This document shows, piece after piece, positions 52,246 through 61,294 of a DNA stretch of 64,000 nt. Origin of the DNA: JAJYLM01 sp964547905 (GTDB lineage Bacteria > JAMCPX01); NCBI GenBank assembly GCA_964547905.1, contig CAZJPN010000016.1, forward strand, positions 1 to 64,000, read 5' to 3'. The translations under genes were made by a program, and so were the position numbers. The first letter of the stretch is position 1. Each line of letters starts with the position of its first letter. Below the pieces are notes generated by a model, which worked only from the letters and a program-made list of their open reading frames with translations, made no database searches and was not told the origin of the DNA.

Positions 52246-53340
52246 TTATCCCTTTGCCCAGCGGTTGAGCTCCATTGCTATTAAATAATATGGCAGCACC
52301 CTATCAACCTTGCCTGTTGCTATGGCCTCTCTCGGCATGCCGAAGATAACCGCGGTCTCCTCTGACTCTGCTATCGTATAACCGCCAGCGTCTTTTATAA
52401 TTTCTATACCCTTCTTGCCGTCATCCCCCATGCCTGTAAGTACAACGCCCGCACACATCTTTCCAAACTCTTGAGCTGCAGAAGTAAACATTTCATTTAC
52501 AGATGGTATAAATTTGTCATCCTCTCTGCGTGGTATTAATTTCAACACCCTTTTACCGCCAAGGGTCATTATAAAAATACTGTATCCCCCGGGGCATACA
52601 AAGATTGTACCCTGCTTTAGCGGATCATTATCCTCTGCCTCTTTTACATTAAAATCAGTGTATTTATTAAGCCGTTGGGCAAATGTGTTTGTGAAGCCTG
52701 GAGGCATATGCTGTGAAACTATCACGCTAATTTTCATATTCTTATCCAGTCCTGATATCACTCTCTGTAGGGCTGAAGGACCTCCTGTAGACGAACCAAT
52801 GGCGATCAACTTGAATCCAGAATAAATGCTTTCAGGCTCTTTCCCCACACCTGTAACCTTTACTATTGGTTTTGCCGCTGTATCTATACCAAGACTCAAT
52901 TTTAAATTTATATCTGCTATTCTTCTTTGAACGTTTTTAAGATTGATACGCCGTATATTCAGTACTTTTCTTATAACATCCTCTCTTATCGAGTATAGCT
53001 CCATCGACGCCCTTTTTACAGGCTTTGGAATAAAATCAACCGCACCGAGCTCCATTGCTTTAAATACACTTTCCGAATCCGACTTCGAGCTGATTACAAT
53101 GGTAGGCGTAGGCTTTGTTCTCATGAGTATCCTCAGGAACGTAAAACCGTCCATACGCGGCATTTCGAGATCCAGGGTTACAGCGTCGGGAGAAAACTCA
53201 TTTAATTTTTTAAGACCATCCTCCCCGTCCGTAGCAGTACCTATGACCTTAATGTTGCTGTCTGATTCCAGCATCGCCTTCAAAGAGCGTCTGTTAAACG
53301 CAGAATCATCTATTATGAGAACATTGATCTTCTCGCTCAT
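52246..53340 (-). CDS. cheB: Chemotaxis response regulator / protein-glutamate methylesterase CheB
   Basis: 364 residues. Receiver domain (about 5-125) with DD at 11-12 and phospho-Asp57 (TLDLEMPRMDG), then a long linker and the methylesterase domain with the catalytic triad Ser (IGSSTGGPSALQ near 186), His (SQHMPPGFT near 212) and Asp (LTGMGDDG near 308). It removes methyl groups from receptors after phosphorylation by CheA. It is coupled to cheR by ATGA. Last gene of the chemosensory operon. Confidence 0.95.
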   Translation of the reverse strand: MSEKINVLIIDDSAFNRRSLKAMLESDSNIKVIGTATDGEDGLKKLNEFSPDAVTLDLEMPRMDGFTFLRILMRTKPTPTIVISSKSDSESVFKAMELGAVDFIPKPVKRASMELYSIREDVIRKVLNIRRINLKNVQRRIADINLKLSLGIDTAAKPIVKVTGVGKEPESIYSGFKLIAIGSSTGGPSALQRVISGLDKNMKISVIVSQHMPPGFTNTFAQRLNKYTDFNVKEAEDNDPLKQGTIFVCPGGYSIFIMTLGGKRVLKLIPRREDDKFIPSVNEMFTSAAQEFGKMCAGVVLTGMGDDGKKGIEIIKDAGGYTIAESEETAVIFGMPREAIATGKVDRVLPYYLIAMELNRWAKG

Positions 53341-54206
53341 TTTTGCGGTTTCCTGTAAACAAGATCGTTCTTGAGCTGCACAAGCTTGAACATACCCGTA
53401 ACATTTATCAAAGACTCTGCATGCCCCAATAATAACCAGCCGTTATTGCAAAGTTTGTTGTAGAATTTTTCAATAAGTTTTTTCTTCGATTCGAGATCAA
53501 AATATATCAGTACATTACGGCACACAACAACATCCATTGATGATAACAGGTTTATTAAAGTGCTGTCCATAAGGTTTATATGGGAAATTTTTACCATATT
53601 TTTGATCTCATCTTTTATTTTCAGCTTATCGCCGTAAGGCTCGAAATATTTTTTCTTGTAATATTCGTCTGTAACCCTGAAAGAAGCATTTCCGTATATG
53701 CCTTTCCTGGATATCGACAAAACCCTATGGTTTATATCCGTGGCATAGATCTCAACATTAAAGTCTTTTTCTACGCCGTATTCTTTTGCCATAATCGAGA
53801 TTGTATACGGCTCTTCACCTGTAGAAGAACCGGCACTCCATATACGTAACGAAGGCCTACCCATATAGGACTTTTCTGCTTTTATCGTCGGTATAATTTC
53901 TTCAAACAGCGCCTTGAGCTGCAATATTTCCCTGAAAAAGTAGGTTTCGTTTGTTGTGAGAAGGTCTACAACGATGCTCAATTCTTCTTCCCTTTCTTTG
54001 TCATATTTAAGAAAGAAATAATAATCCTTAAAAGAGTTAAGTTTCCTTACCCCCAGCCTGCTCGTCAGCCTCGATACGAATATGTATTTCTGCTCATCGG
54101 AAAAAAAGATGCCGCTGTAATCTTTTATAAAATCTCTGAGCCTGCGAAAATCATCGTCCTCAAGATCTACCGTTGAAGTGCTTGTATGGGTTAGTGTGCT
54201 GTACAT
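53337..54206 (-). CDS. cheR: Chemotaxis protein methyltransferase CheR
   Basis: 289 residues. N-terminal helical domain (FRRLRDFIKDYSGIFFSDEQKYIFVSRLTSRL), the SAM-binding GSSTGEEPY near 130, and the NVLIYFD motif near 245. It methylates glutamates on chemoreceptors. Followed 4 bp upstream by the HEAT-repeat gene and overlapping cheB. No C-terminal TPR or pentapeptide tether is present. Confidence 0.95.
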   Translation of the reverse strand: MYSTLTHTSTSTVDLEDDDFRRLRDFIKDYSGIFFSDEQKYIFVSRLTSRLGVRKLNSFKDYYFFLKYDKEREEELSIVVDLLTTNETYFFREILQLKALFEEIIPTIKAEKSYMGRPSLRIWSAGSSTGEEPYTISIMAKEYGVEKDFNVEIYATDINHRVLSISRKGIYGNASFRVTDEYYKKKYFEPYGDKLKIKDEIKNMVKISHINLMDSTLINLLSSMDVVVCRNVLIYFDLESKKKLIEKFYNKLCNNGWLLLGHAESLINVTGMFKLVQLKNDLVYRKPQK

Positions 54207-54210
54207 GGTT

Positions 54211-56151
54211 TCAGTGATCTTCCGTATGAGTATATCGTTCGAGGACAGACAACGCCTTTTCTCTGATCTTTTGTTCCGGGCTTGAACTGAGGTCCTTCAG
54301 AATGTTACGGGCAGTTTTATTGTTGGCCTTTCCAAGCATGTATACGACTTCCATGACAATATCCTGATCTTTATTGGCAAGGACATTTTCTATTTCATTG
54401 ATGCAATCATCTATAGAGGTGTCGATAAGAACCTGGATAGCTGTAAGCATAACCGCCGGAAAGCCATCATTTGTGTAGAGCTTTAAGATCTTGTTTGCCT
54501 CATCGATTTGAGGGGAATGCTTGAGGTGTTTGATAATCTCTATTTTTACCCATTGGTCATCGTCATTTATGAGCCACTTGATGGTATCTATAAATTTTTC
54601 AGGTATTATGTTTGCGGTTGCTCTTACCGCTTCTATTCTTACATCCTTATTTTCATCCGTTAGAGCCATCTGAATATCTTCGATATAGCGGTCGAGTTTT
54701 AATATGCCTATCGTAGATATCGTTGCCGCCCTTACAGCGGCCTCACTGTCATTCAGTAACGTCTTTATGTCCTCACCCATCTTTTCGTTGTAAAAATTCA
54801 AAATAAGCCTGGCCGCAGCGAGCCTTAACAAATAATTGCTGCTATGCACCATACCGTGAATCATTTCAACGGCTTGATCCGAAATCTGTCTGCCGATTTT
54901 TACGAAATTATCTATAGCGGTTGTATTGACCGCCTTGCTTTCCGATGCCATCAGTTTAACAAGGAGTTTAAGGCTCTGTGCATCGATATATGTACCGAGT
55001 GCGCGGGCAAGCAGTACGGTTACTTCTTCCGTATCATCGACCTCGAGAAGATATTCTAATCCGTCGGGTGGTGCACAAACATAATCCTGCAACTGTGACA
55101 GATACAGCAATCCTGCCTTGATCTGAGATATGCTATTGTTACCGATAAGCAGTCCTACAACATCGGCTCTGATAGAATCCCCTATATCGATCAACGAAGC
55201 CACACATGCGTCGAAAATATCCGGATCGTCGGCATATTTGAGTATGGTATTTATGTTACTTTTTACACCCGACCAACCGAGGATCCTTATACCCGCCATT
55301 ACAATAGCACTGTCGACACTTGATAGCATTTTTCCCATTATATAAGAATCGTATATGCTTGATTGTCTTATTGAGTTTTTTATAAATACTCTATCCTGCT
55401 CGTTCAGGCTGTTGTAAAGCTGAAGCAATGCCTTCGCTGCTGAATCTCTGTTGGATCTCTTATTATCTTTTATACCCTCAATAAGGTATGAAACAACAAG
55501 GGGATCGTGCGTTGAGCCGAGCAGATCAAAGGCTGCTTTTTTTAGAAGCGGGTCATCCATCAAAGGAACTATGTTATCGATTGGCAGCTTGAATCCCTTT
55601 TTACCAAGATTCGCAAGTGCCTCAAGCGCGGAGAAAACAATGTATATCTCTTTTTGCTTCAGCAGTTCGGTTATGTATGGGATACTATCCTCTGTGCCGA
55701 TTTTGCCGAGTGCCTCAATAGATGCCGTAGATAAATTTTGCTGAGGGCTGGATGTAAGTTTGATGAGAACCGGAACCACCTCCGGATCACCTATGTCTCC
55801 AAGCACATCGACAAGAAGCTTCGATAATTCCCATTGCTCAACGTCAATTGCTTTTACAATCTTTTCCACAGCTTCCCTTCCGATTCTCGTAAGCCCTTCG
55901 ACTCCGGCGGTTCTGAGTCCTGCATTGTCCTGAGAATTTATTATATCTATAAAAAGATACGTAAGCTTGTTTGATTGCTGTGTCCTCAGCAAAGATTCGA
56001 GAGCCGTTTTTCTAACTCTGAAGCTCTCGTCACCCAACAACATCTTGAATAGTTCGGTATTGTCATCAAACGTCAGAGTACCTATGCTTTCGGCAAAATT
56101 AAGCTTCTCCTCTTCCGACATTCGGACTATTTTTTGCATACCTTCTGTCAT
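54211..56151 (-). CDS. HEAT-repeat protein of the chemosensory operon
   Basis: 646 residues made of about 15 HEAT hairpins (for example LVDVLGDIGDPEVVPVLIKLTSSPQQNLSTASIEALGKIG and ISTIGILKLDRYIEDIQMALTDENKDVRIEAVRATANI). No catalytic motif, signal or membrane segment. HEAT solenoids usually act as protein-binding scaffolds. It overlaps the zinc-ribbon receiver gene upstream (ATGA) and is 4 bp from cheR, so it belongs to the operon. HEAT proteins are recurrent in deltaproteobacterial chemosensory clusters; a role in localising or joining signalling proteins is inferred. Confidence 0.8.
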   Translation of the reverse strand: MTEGMQKIVRMSEEEKLNFAESIGTLTFDDNTELFKMLLGDESFRVRKTALESLLRTQQSNKLTYLFIDIINSQDNAGLRTAGVEGLTRIGREAVEKIVKAIDVEQWELSKLLVDVLGDIGDPEVVPVLIKLTSSPQQNLSTASIEALGKIGTEDSIPYITELLKQKEIYIVFSALEALANLGKKGFKLPIDNIVPLMDDPLLKKAAFDLLGSTHDPLVVSYLIEGIKDNKRSNRDSAAKALLQLYNSLNEQDRVFIKNSIRQSSIYDSYIMGKMLSSVDSAIVMAGIRILGWSGVKSNINTILKYADDPDIFDACVASLIDIGDSIRADVVGLLIGNNSISQIKAGLLYLSQLQDYVCAPPDGLEYLLEVDDTEEVTVLLARALGTYIDAQSLKLLVKLMASESKAVNTTAIDNFVKIGRQISDQAVEMIHGMVHSSNYLLRLAAARLILNFYNEKMGEDIKTLLNDSEAAVRAATISTIGILKLDRYIEDIQMALTDENKDVRIEAVRATANIIPEKFIDTIKWLINDDDQWVKIEIIKHLKHSPQIDEANKILKLYTNDGFPAVMLTAIQVLIDTSIDDCINEIENVLANKDQDIVMEVVYMLGKANNKTARNILKDLSSSPEQKIREKALSVLERYTHTEDH

Positions 56152-57077
56152 TGGACAAGCCCCAGCTCTTTTTTCTTTTTCTGTATTAAATCACTCAAAG
56201 ATTCTTTCAAAAAATCACCCTGCCGCCTTATATGCTCCGAGATCCTTTTATTGAAGAGCCTTTTCCCTTCCTCAAGATCTTTTTCCAAAACTTCCTCTAC
56301 GGTATTTTGTCTTATACCCTGTTCGAGCAAGTCCTGATTGTAAAGTGCGATATCAGATATAATGATGCGTGCAAGCCTTTTTGCCTTCTCTATATCCTGC
56401 ATATCCGAAGGTGTTTGCAAAAGTTCCTCTTCCTTGAGGATTTTGGCATCATCCATCTTTAATCGTGCACTCGAAGACTCGTTTATCTCCATGCCAATCC
56501 GGATCGTTTCTGTTGTGCCGGTCACCACATGAACTTCTTCTTGCTTGCTTATAAGTCTGTTTATTTTCGGCACCAGATTATCCCTTATATGATGCTTCTC
56601 TATAAAATCATCAGCCCCGTAAAGGCTCTGCGGTATACGTTTATAACGTGTTTTATCATATATGGATGCCACGAGTATGACCTTTATACCGTGTAGTCTT
56701 TTGTCTTTTTTGATCAGCTCGGGAAACTCGAAACCGAATATGTCCGGAAGGGCAACATCCACTATAACAACCTCGGGATGGGTATCCGTCATAATAGATA
56801 TTGTCTCAACGCCGTTTTTTGCAAATAAGGGTAAAAATCCTGCATCCCTTATAAGTTCGCCTATCATCTCTCTCATTGAATTGGAGGTATGTGCTATAAG
56901 TATCTTCCTGCCCGTTGCAATAGCCGGCAGTTCTTCCGTTCCTTTCCCTGCATTCCCTTTTCTTTTAAGCAGAAAGATCTTCCCACACTTCGAACATCTA
57001 AGTTTCAAAATGTTGCCGGATATTTTGCTCTCATCCACTTTATATTTTGTTGAGCATTGAGGACAGCTTATTATCAT
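56148..57077 (-). CDS. Zinc-ribbon plus pseudo-receiver domain protein
   Basis: 309 residues. N-terminal MJ0042 zinc ribbon (Cys5, Cys8, Cys28, Cys31), then a receiver-like domain (about 57-185). The phosphoacceptor Asp107 (VIVDVALPD) and the Lys (FIEKHH) are kept, but the acidic pair that binds Mg2+ is His63-Thr64 (ILIAHTSNSM instead of the usual ILIVDDS). Phosphorylation may thus be weak or absent. The C-terminal third is helical and charged (AKRLARIIISDIALYNQDLLEQGI, EEVLEKDLEEGKRLF). It sits between the MCP and HEAT genes. Resembles pseudo-receiver proteins of gliding/pilus systems, but that is analogy. Confidence 0.8.
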   Translation of the reverse strand: MIISCPQCSTKYKVDESKISGNILKLRCSKCGKIFLLKRKGNAGKGTEELPAIATGRKILIAHTSNSMREMIGELIRDAGFLPLFAKNGVETISIMTDTHPEVVIVDVALPDIFGFEFPELIKKDKRLHGIKVILVASIYDKTRYKRIPQSLYGADDFIEKHHIRDNLVPKINRLISKQEEVHVVTGTTETIRIGMEINESSSARLKMDDAKILKEEELLQTPSDMQDIEKAKRLARIIISDIALYNQDLLEQGIRQNTVEEVLEKDLEEGKRLFNKRISEHIRRQGDFLKESLSDLIQKKKKELGLVQ

Positions 57078-57085
57078 TATATTTA

Positions 57086-59200
57086 TTAAACCTTGAACTT
57101 TTTTAATATTTCCTGAAGAACATTGGATTGCTTATCGAGCAGTTTTGAGATTTCATTGAGTTGTGAAACGTTGGAAACATTTTCACCCGAGGATGTTTTA
57201 ATTTGGCTCAAAGAAGACACGACAAATTCGTTTGTCTTTGCCTGTTCCTGTGTTGCTTTATTTATAAAGTTTACCATTTCCGATATATTTTCTATCGTCT
57301 GACTAATAAATTTGCTGCTCTTGGACTGTTCTTCCATAGAATTCTTTACCTGTTCCGAAACACTCCTCATCCTCTCGGACGCCTTTGTTATCTGTTCCGA
57401 TCCTCTTGCCTGTTCCTGTGTTGCTTTGGCTATCTCCACCATCATTGTCGTTATATTTGTTATTGCAGTGGTTACTTCCTTTGAAGCCTTTGATTGATCC
57501 TGCGTTGCCCTTGCTATCTCTCCGGACATGAGGCTTGCCTGTGAAGAGCTCTCGGATATTTTGAGTAAGGCAGCGCCTGCCATATTGGCAAGTTCGCTTC
57601 CTTTTTCCACGGCCTTATTGACGGAAACGACCGATTCGCTTGCTTGAACAGATTCCGTCTGTACCGCCCGTATGATATTTGTTATCTCCTTGGTTGAAGC
57701 TGCCGTTCGCTCTGCAAGTTCTTTTATCTCATCCGCAACAACTGCGAAACTCTTTCCGTATTCCCCGGACTGTGAAGCGATAATTGCGGCGTTCAAAGCA
57801 AGCAAATTGGTCTGTGCGGTAACCTCTTCTATCACATTGAGTATCTTTCCTATATCGTCGACCTTCTGGATAAAGCTGCCTATTGTTTCTGCAACATGAT
57901 TTGAGGCTTCTTTAATCTGTTTCATACCTTCTATCGTTATGTTAACGGATGAAACACCTTCTTTTGCATCCGACATGACCTTGTTGGCTATACTAAAAGT
58001 TTCATTTGTATTTGCCTCTATCTGTTTTGTTGAAGCATCCATCTCGACTATGGATGTAGCCGTCTCGTCCGTTATCCTGAGCAGTTGTTCTACATTCCCG
58101 GCAACCTGTTTTATCGATGCACTCATTTCTTCTATTGATGAAGTGGTCTCCTCTATGGCTGAAGACAGCATCTCCACATTTTCGAGCACCTCCTCTATAC
58201 TCGAAGAAAGCTCCAACGTGGAAGATGCGCTCTCTGTCGATGAGTTATGCAGGGTATCGGTATTCTTTGCTATATCCTTGATCGATGCATTCAACTCGGT
58301 CATTGATGAAGTAGTATCCTCTACCGATTTCTGTTGTGTCTCCGAAGATTCAAGCAAAGCCGATGCATTATTGGTTATCTTATGCACAACATCCATAATT
58401 GCCTCGGAAGTAGTCCGGACATTGCCTAAGACCTTTCTCAGGCTCTCGGACATTGCATTAAATGAATCCGCGAGTAAGCCTATTTCGTCTTTTGATTTTG
58501 ATGGTATCCTCTGGGTAAGATCTCCTTCTGAAAGGGCAGAGGCCCTCTCGGCTATTATAGGGATTTGTCCTACAATGCGCTGTACGAATGCTAACGTAAG
58601 CACTGTTCCAAGAACAAAGTTTATAAGCACAATCAGAACAGCTCCGAGCATAAGTGATGTAAATTTTTTGTTGATGCCGCTAAAAGACATGCCAAGATAC
58701 ACATGTCCTTTTATTGTTTTTGATTGCCCGTTTTTATTTTGTGCGTTAACGGACAAAACGGCCGTCGCAACATTTTTATTTATCTCTAAAAATTTTCCAA
58801 ATGAACCCAGGCGGATTGTATCACTCTTATCTTTGGGGGTTGTCAGTATAGCATTTAATTGATTGGAAAGCCCTGTTTCTCTGAATCTCGATACAATCAC
58901 ATGATCATTGCTATCCGTAACTACTACGTAAGCTACATCCCTATCCTTAAATATACTATCTATAAGCTCGCTCAACAGAACTTTGTCTTTTGTAATAACA
59001 CCGGATCTTATGTTATAGGCAAAATTTTCCGCTGTCGCGTCGCCACTTTTTTCAAGCTCGCCCGTAGATATGGATCTCGTCATAAAAAGATAATATCCGC
59101 TGTAAATAATACTCAGCGCTATTATGCCCCATATTATATAAATGATAAATTTTAATCTAAGGCTGTGCCTTATATTTTGGAATTCACCCATAAATTTCAT
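57086..59200 (-). CDS. Methyl-accepting chemotaxis protein
   Basis: 704 residues. TM1 (about 17-37), a periplasmic sensor of about 130 residues, TM2 (about 182-205: LGAVLIVLINFVLGTVLTLAF), a HAMP domain (about 207-260: IAERASALSEGDLTQRIPSKSKDEIGLLADSFN), and a long methylation/signalling coiled coil. The hairpin tip is AQTNLLALNAAIIASQSGEYGKSFAVVADEI, in which AAIEAARAGE of the E. coli type is changed to AAIIASQSGE. Such variants occur in non-flagellar chemosensory systems. Glu/Gln/Ser-rich pairs near methylation positions fit CheR/CheB control. No C-terminal tether pentapeptide. Confidence 0.93.
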   Translation of the reverse strand: MKFMGEFQNIRHSLRLKFIIYIIWGIIALSIIYSGYYLFMTRSISTGELEKSGDATAENFAYNIRSGVITKDKVLLSELIDSIFKDRDVAYVVVTDSNDHVIVSRFRETGLSNQLNAILTTPKDKSDTIRLGSFGKFLEINKNVATAVLSVNAQNKNGQSKTIKGHVYLGMSFSGINKKFTSLMLGAVLIVLINFVLGTVLTLAFVQRIVGQIPIIAERASALSEGDLTQRIPSKSKDEIGLLADSFNAMSESLRKVLGNVRTTSEAIMDVVHKITNNASALLESSETQQKSVEDTTSSMTELNASIKDIAKNTDTLHNSSTESASSTLELSSSIEEVLENVEMLSSAIEETTSSIEEMSASIKQVAGNVEQLLRITDETATSIVEMDASTKQIEANTNETFSIANKVMSDAKEGVSSVNITIEGMKQIKEASNHVAETIGSFIQKVDDIGKILNVIEEVTAQTNLLALNAAIIASQSGEYGKSFAVVADEIKELAERTAASTKEITNIIRAVQTESVQASESVVSVNKAVEKGSELANMAGAALLKISESSSQASLMSGEIARATQDQSKASKEVTTAITNITTMMVEIAKATQEQARGSEQITKASERMRSVSEQVKNSMEEQSKSSKFISQTIENISEMVNFINKATQEQAKTNEFVVSSLSQIKTSSGENVSNVSQLNEISKLLDKQSNVLQEILKKFKV

Positions 59201-59733
59201 TCCTTGCCTCCTGTTTCCTGTTTTTTATTTTTAAAAACAAGATTTTTAAACTGAACCCTCTCCGTTGTTGTCAATATTCTGTCAAGATTCAGCACAAGTA
59301 TGATCCTGCCCCTATCACTGACAACACTCGATAAATACTCGGATTCTATTCCTTGGACTATTTTTGGTGGAGGTAAAACCCTTTCAGCCGACACCCTTAA
59401 AACCTCCCTTACTTCATCAACGACGAGTCCGGCTATTTTATCTATTACCTTTATGATAACTATCCTTAGCTTTTCATGTGTGGTATTTGCTGGAATCTCA
59501 AAACGCTTTCGCATGTCTATTACAGGTATAATCTCACCTCTTAGATCTATCACGCCCTCCATAAATTCCGGTGCTTTCGGTATAGGGGTTATCGGCATAT
59601 ATTTGATGATTTCGACTATTCTCATAATATCGATTGCATAGAATGCATTGCCAATGCTTATGAGGACAAGCTGTACGTTATTTTCTGCCGATGATACCGT
59701 TTTGCTGTCTTTTTTCGTGTTCATATCTATCAT
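59197..59733 (-). CDS. cheW: CheW adaptor, first copy
   Basis: 178 residues, a single CheW domain: FYAIDIMRIVEIIKYMPITPIPKAPEFMEGVIDLRGEIIPVIDMRKRFEIP, then IAGLVVDEVREVLRVSAERVLPPPK. It couples receptors to the CheA kinase. It overlaps the MCP gene by four bases. The window has two CheW proteins, this short one and a longer one, suggesting different array partners. Confidence 0.92.
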   Translation of the reverse strand: MIDMNTKKDSKTVSSAENNVQLVLISIGNAFYAIDIMRIVEIIKYMPITPIPKAPEFMEGVIDLRGEIIPVIDMRKRFEIPANTTHEKLRIVIIKVIDKIAGLVVDEVREVLRVSAERVLPPPKIVQGIESEYLSSVVSDRGRIILVLNLDRILTTTERVQFKNLVFKNKKQETGGKE

Positions 59734-59741
59734 AATATCTG

Positions 59742-60479
59742 TTACGCCCTTAGTATGTCTGATTGTTTAAGTATTTCATCAAGCTTTAACAGGACCGTAA
59801 AACCGCCTTTACTCGTGCTTATACCTGCAACGAATCTTATATCTATACTGCCAACCGACTCTGCTGACTGTATCGATTCGACAGCCACCCTTTTTACGTT
59901 CGGTATACTGTCAACAACAAGTCCGGTCATTGCACCTTCAAAAGAAATCATGATAAGTCTGGTATTGAGCGTAAAATTCAGAAATGGTAGTCCTATACGC
60001 TTTCTTAAATCTACGACAGGGATGATCTCGCCGCGAAGGACTGTTATACCAAGAACAAAATCAGAGGTGTTTGGTACAGGCGTTATTTCCTTTACCCTTA
60101 TTATCTCTTTTACCGTACCGAGTTCTATGGCATATTCTTCATCCCCAAGTTTGAAACAAAGCAATTCTTTCTCTTTAACATCCATAGAAGACCCTTTTAA
60201 CTCATCCTTTTTCTGTTCTATCACCCTATTTTCACCTGTTACGGGATGGCTTTCTACCGGCTTTGCGCTAACTTCTTTATCCTGTATTTCTACCTTTTGT
60301 TCTTCAAAAACGCCTTTTGACAACGGACCTACGGTTACAGATTCCGGAACATCAGCAATGGGTTCCGGATTGTGCACTTGTTGTGCATGGTCCGGGACTT
60401 TTCGCTCGTTATCTTCTATCTGCCGCTTTATGCCGGCCTGTTGTTCTTTTGCTTTTTTTCTAAGTTTTGAAATATCCAT
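59742..60479 (-). CDS. cheW: CheW adaptor, second copy with N-terminal extension
   Basis: 245 residues. A charged, disordered N-terminal 105 residues (starting MDISKLRKKAKEQQAG) precede a CheW domain (LLCFKLGDEEYAIELGTVKEIIRVKEITPVPNTSDFVLGITVLRGEIIPVVDLRKRIGLP). Extensions of this kind may bind other operon products. It lies 8 bp from the shorter cheW and 3 bp from the ExeA-like gene. Confidence 0.9.
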   Translation of the reverse strand: MDISKLRKKAKEQQAGIKRQIEDNERKVPDHAQQVHNPEPIADVPESVTVGPLSKGVFEEQKVEIQDKEVSAKPVESHPVTGENRVIEQKKDELKGSSMDVKEKELLCFKLGDEEYAIELGTVKEIIRVKEITPVPNTSDFVLGITVLRGEIIPVVDLRKRIGLPFLNFTLNTRLIMISFEGAMTGLVVDSIPNVKRVAVESIQSAESVGSIDIRFVAGISTSKGGFTVLLKLDEILKQSDILRA

Positions 60480-60482
60480 AAA

Positions 60483-61292
60483 TTATGCCAGACTTATTTT
60501 TATATCCTCTATTATAGCGCTTATAGCATGATCGTCTATAGTGTTCAGCTCTTCTCCATACCCGTACAGCAGTGCATTGTTACAAATGGTGTTTATCGTT
60601 CTGGGTATACCGTTCGAATATTTATAAATTAGTTCTATCGCGGACAATGTAAAAAGAGGTTCTGTTCTACCCGCTACATGAAGCCTGAATTTTATATATT
60701 TTTCAGTATCCTCCAGACTGAGGGAACCGAGATGATACGACATGCCTATTCTCTGCCTGAATGCACTGTAATGTTTTGCCTGCAACCTTTCCCTGAATTC
60801 TGTCTGACCTATAAGTATGATCGTTATAAGGTTCATATTATCGAGCTGGTAATTGGTAAGAAGCCTTATTTCATCTATCGTGTCCTTTGAAGGTATTAAT
60901 TGCGCCTCATCCACAAATACAACCGGCGCGATATGTTTCTCGTATAACTCTGCTATCCTTTCACTCATCTGTTCTATTATATCTTGCTTAAAGTATTTGA
61001 TATCGTTGATCCCGAGTCTTTTTGCAATAGTTTTTAAAAACTGTGTAGGTGAAAGTCTCGGGTTTATTATGTTAACAACGATATAGCTGTCATCAAGCAA
61101 ATCCATAGCAGTTCTGGATATAGTCGTTTTGCCGGAACCGATATCACCGGTTAACACAGCAAGCTCTTTTTCCTGAATCGCAAAAAGTATACGCTCAAGG
61201 GCCTCTTCATGTTGATGTGATTTGTAAAGATACCTTGGATCCGGTGTCTTGCTGAACGGCCTTTCATTTAACCCGTAGAAACGTTCGTACAT
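60483..61292 (-). CDS. ExeA/GspA-like AAA+ ATPase
   Basis: 269 residues. The N-terminus YERFYGLNERPFSKTPDPRYLYKS is the ExeA-family start. Walker A GDIGSGKTT near 48, Walker B VVFVDEAQLI near 120, and sensor IGQTEFRERL. It lacks the peptidoglycan-binding C-terminal half of full ExeA, so it resembles the cytoplasmic ATPase module (also MshM, TniB-type). In Aeromonas ExeA helps the GspD secretin assemble; here it is embedded in a chemosensory operon, 3 bp from cheA, so its partner is unknown. A type II secretion operon lies at the other end of this window. Confidence 0.82.
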   Translation of the reverse strand: MYERFYGLNERPFSKTPDPRYLYKSHQHEEALERILFAIQEKELAVLTGDIGSGKTTISRTAMDLLDDSYIVVNIINPRLSPTQFLKTIAKRLGINDIKYFKQDIIEQMSERIAELYEKHIAPVVFVDEAQLIPSKDTIDEIRLLTNYQLDNMNLITIILIGQTEFRERLQAKHYSAFRQRIGMSYHLGSLSLEDTEKYIKFRLHVAGRTEPLFTLSAIELIYKYSNGIPRTINTICNNALLYGYGEELNTIDDHAISAIIEDIKISLA

Positions 61293-61294
61293 AA

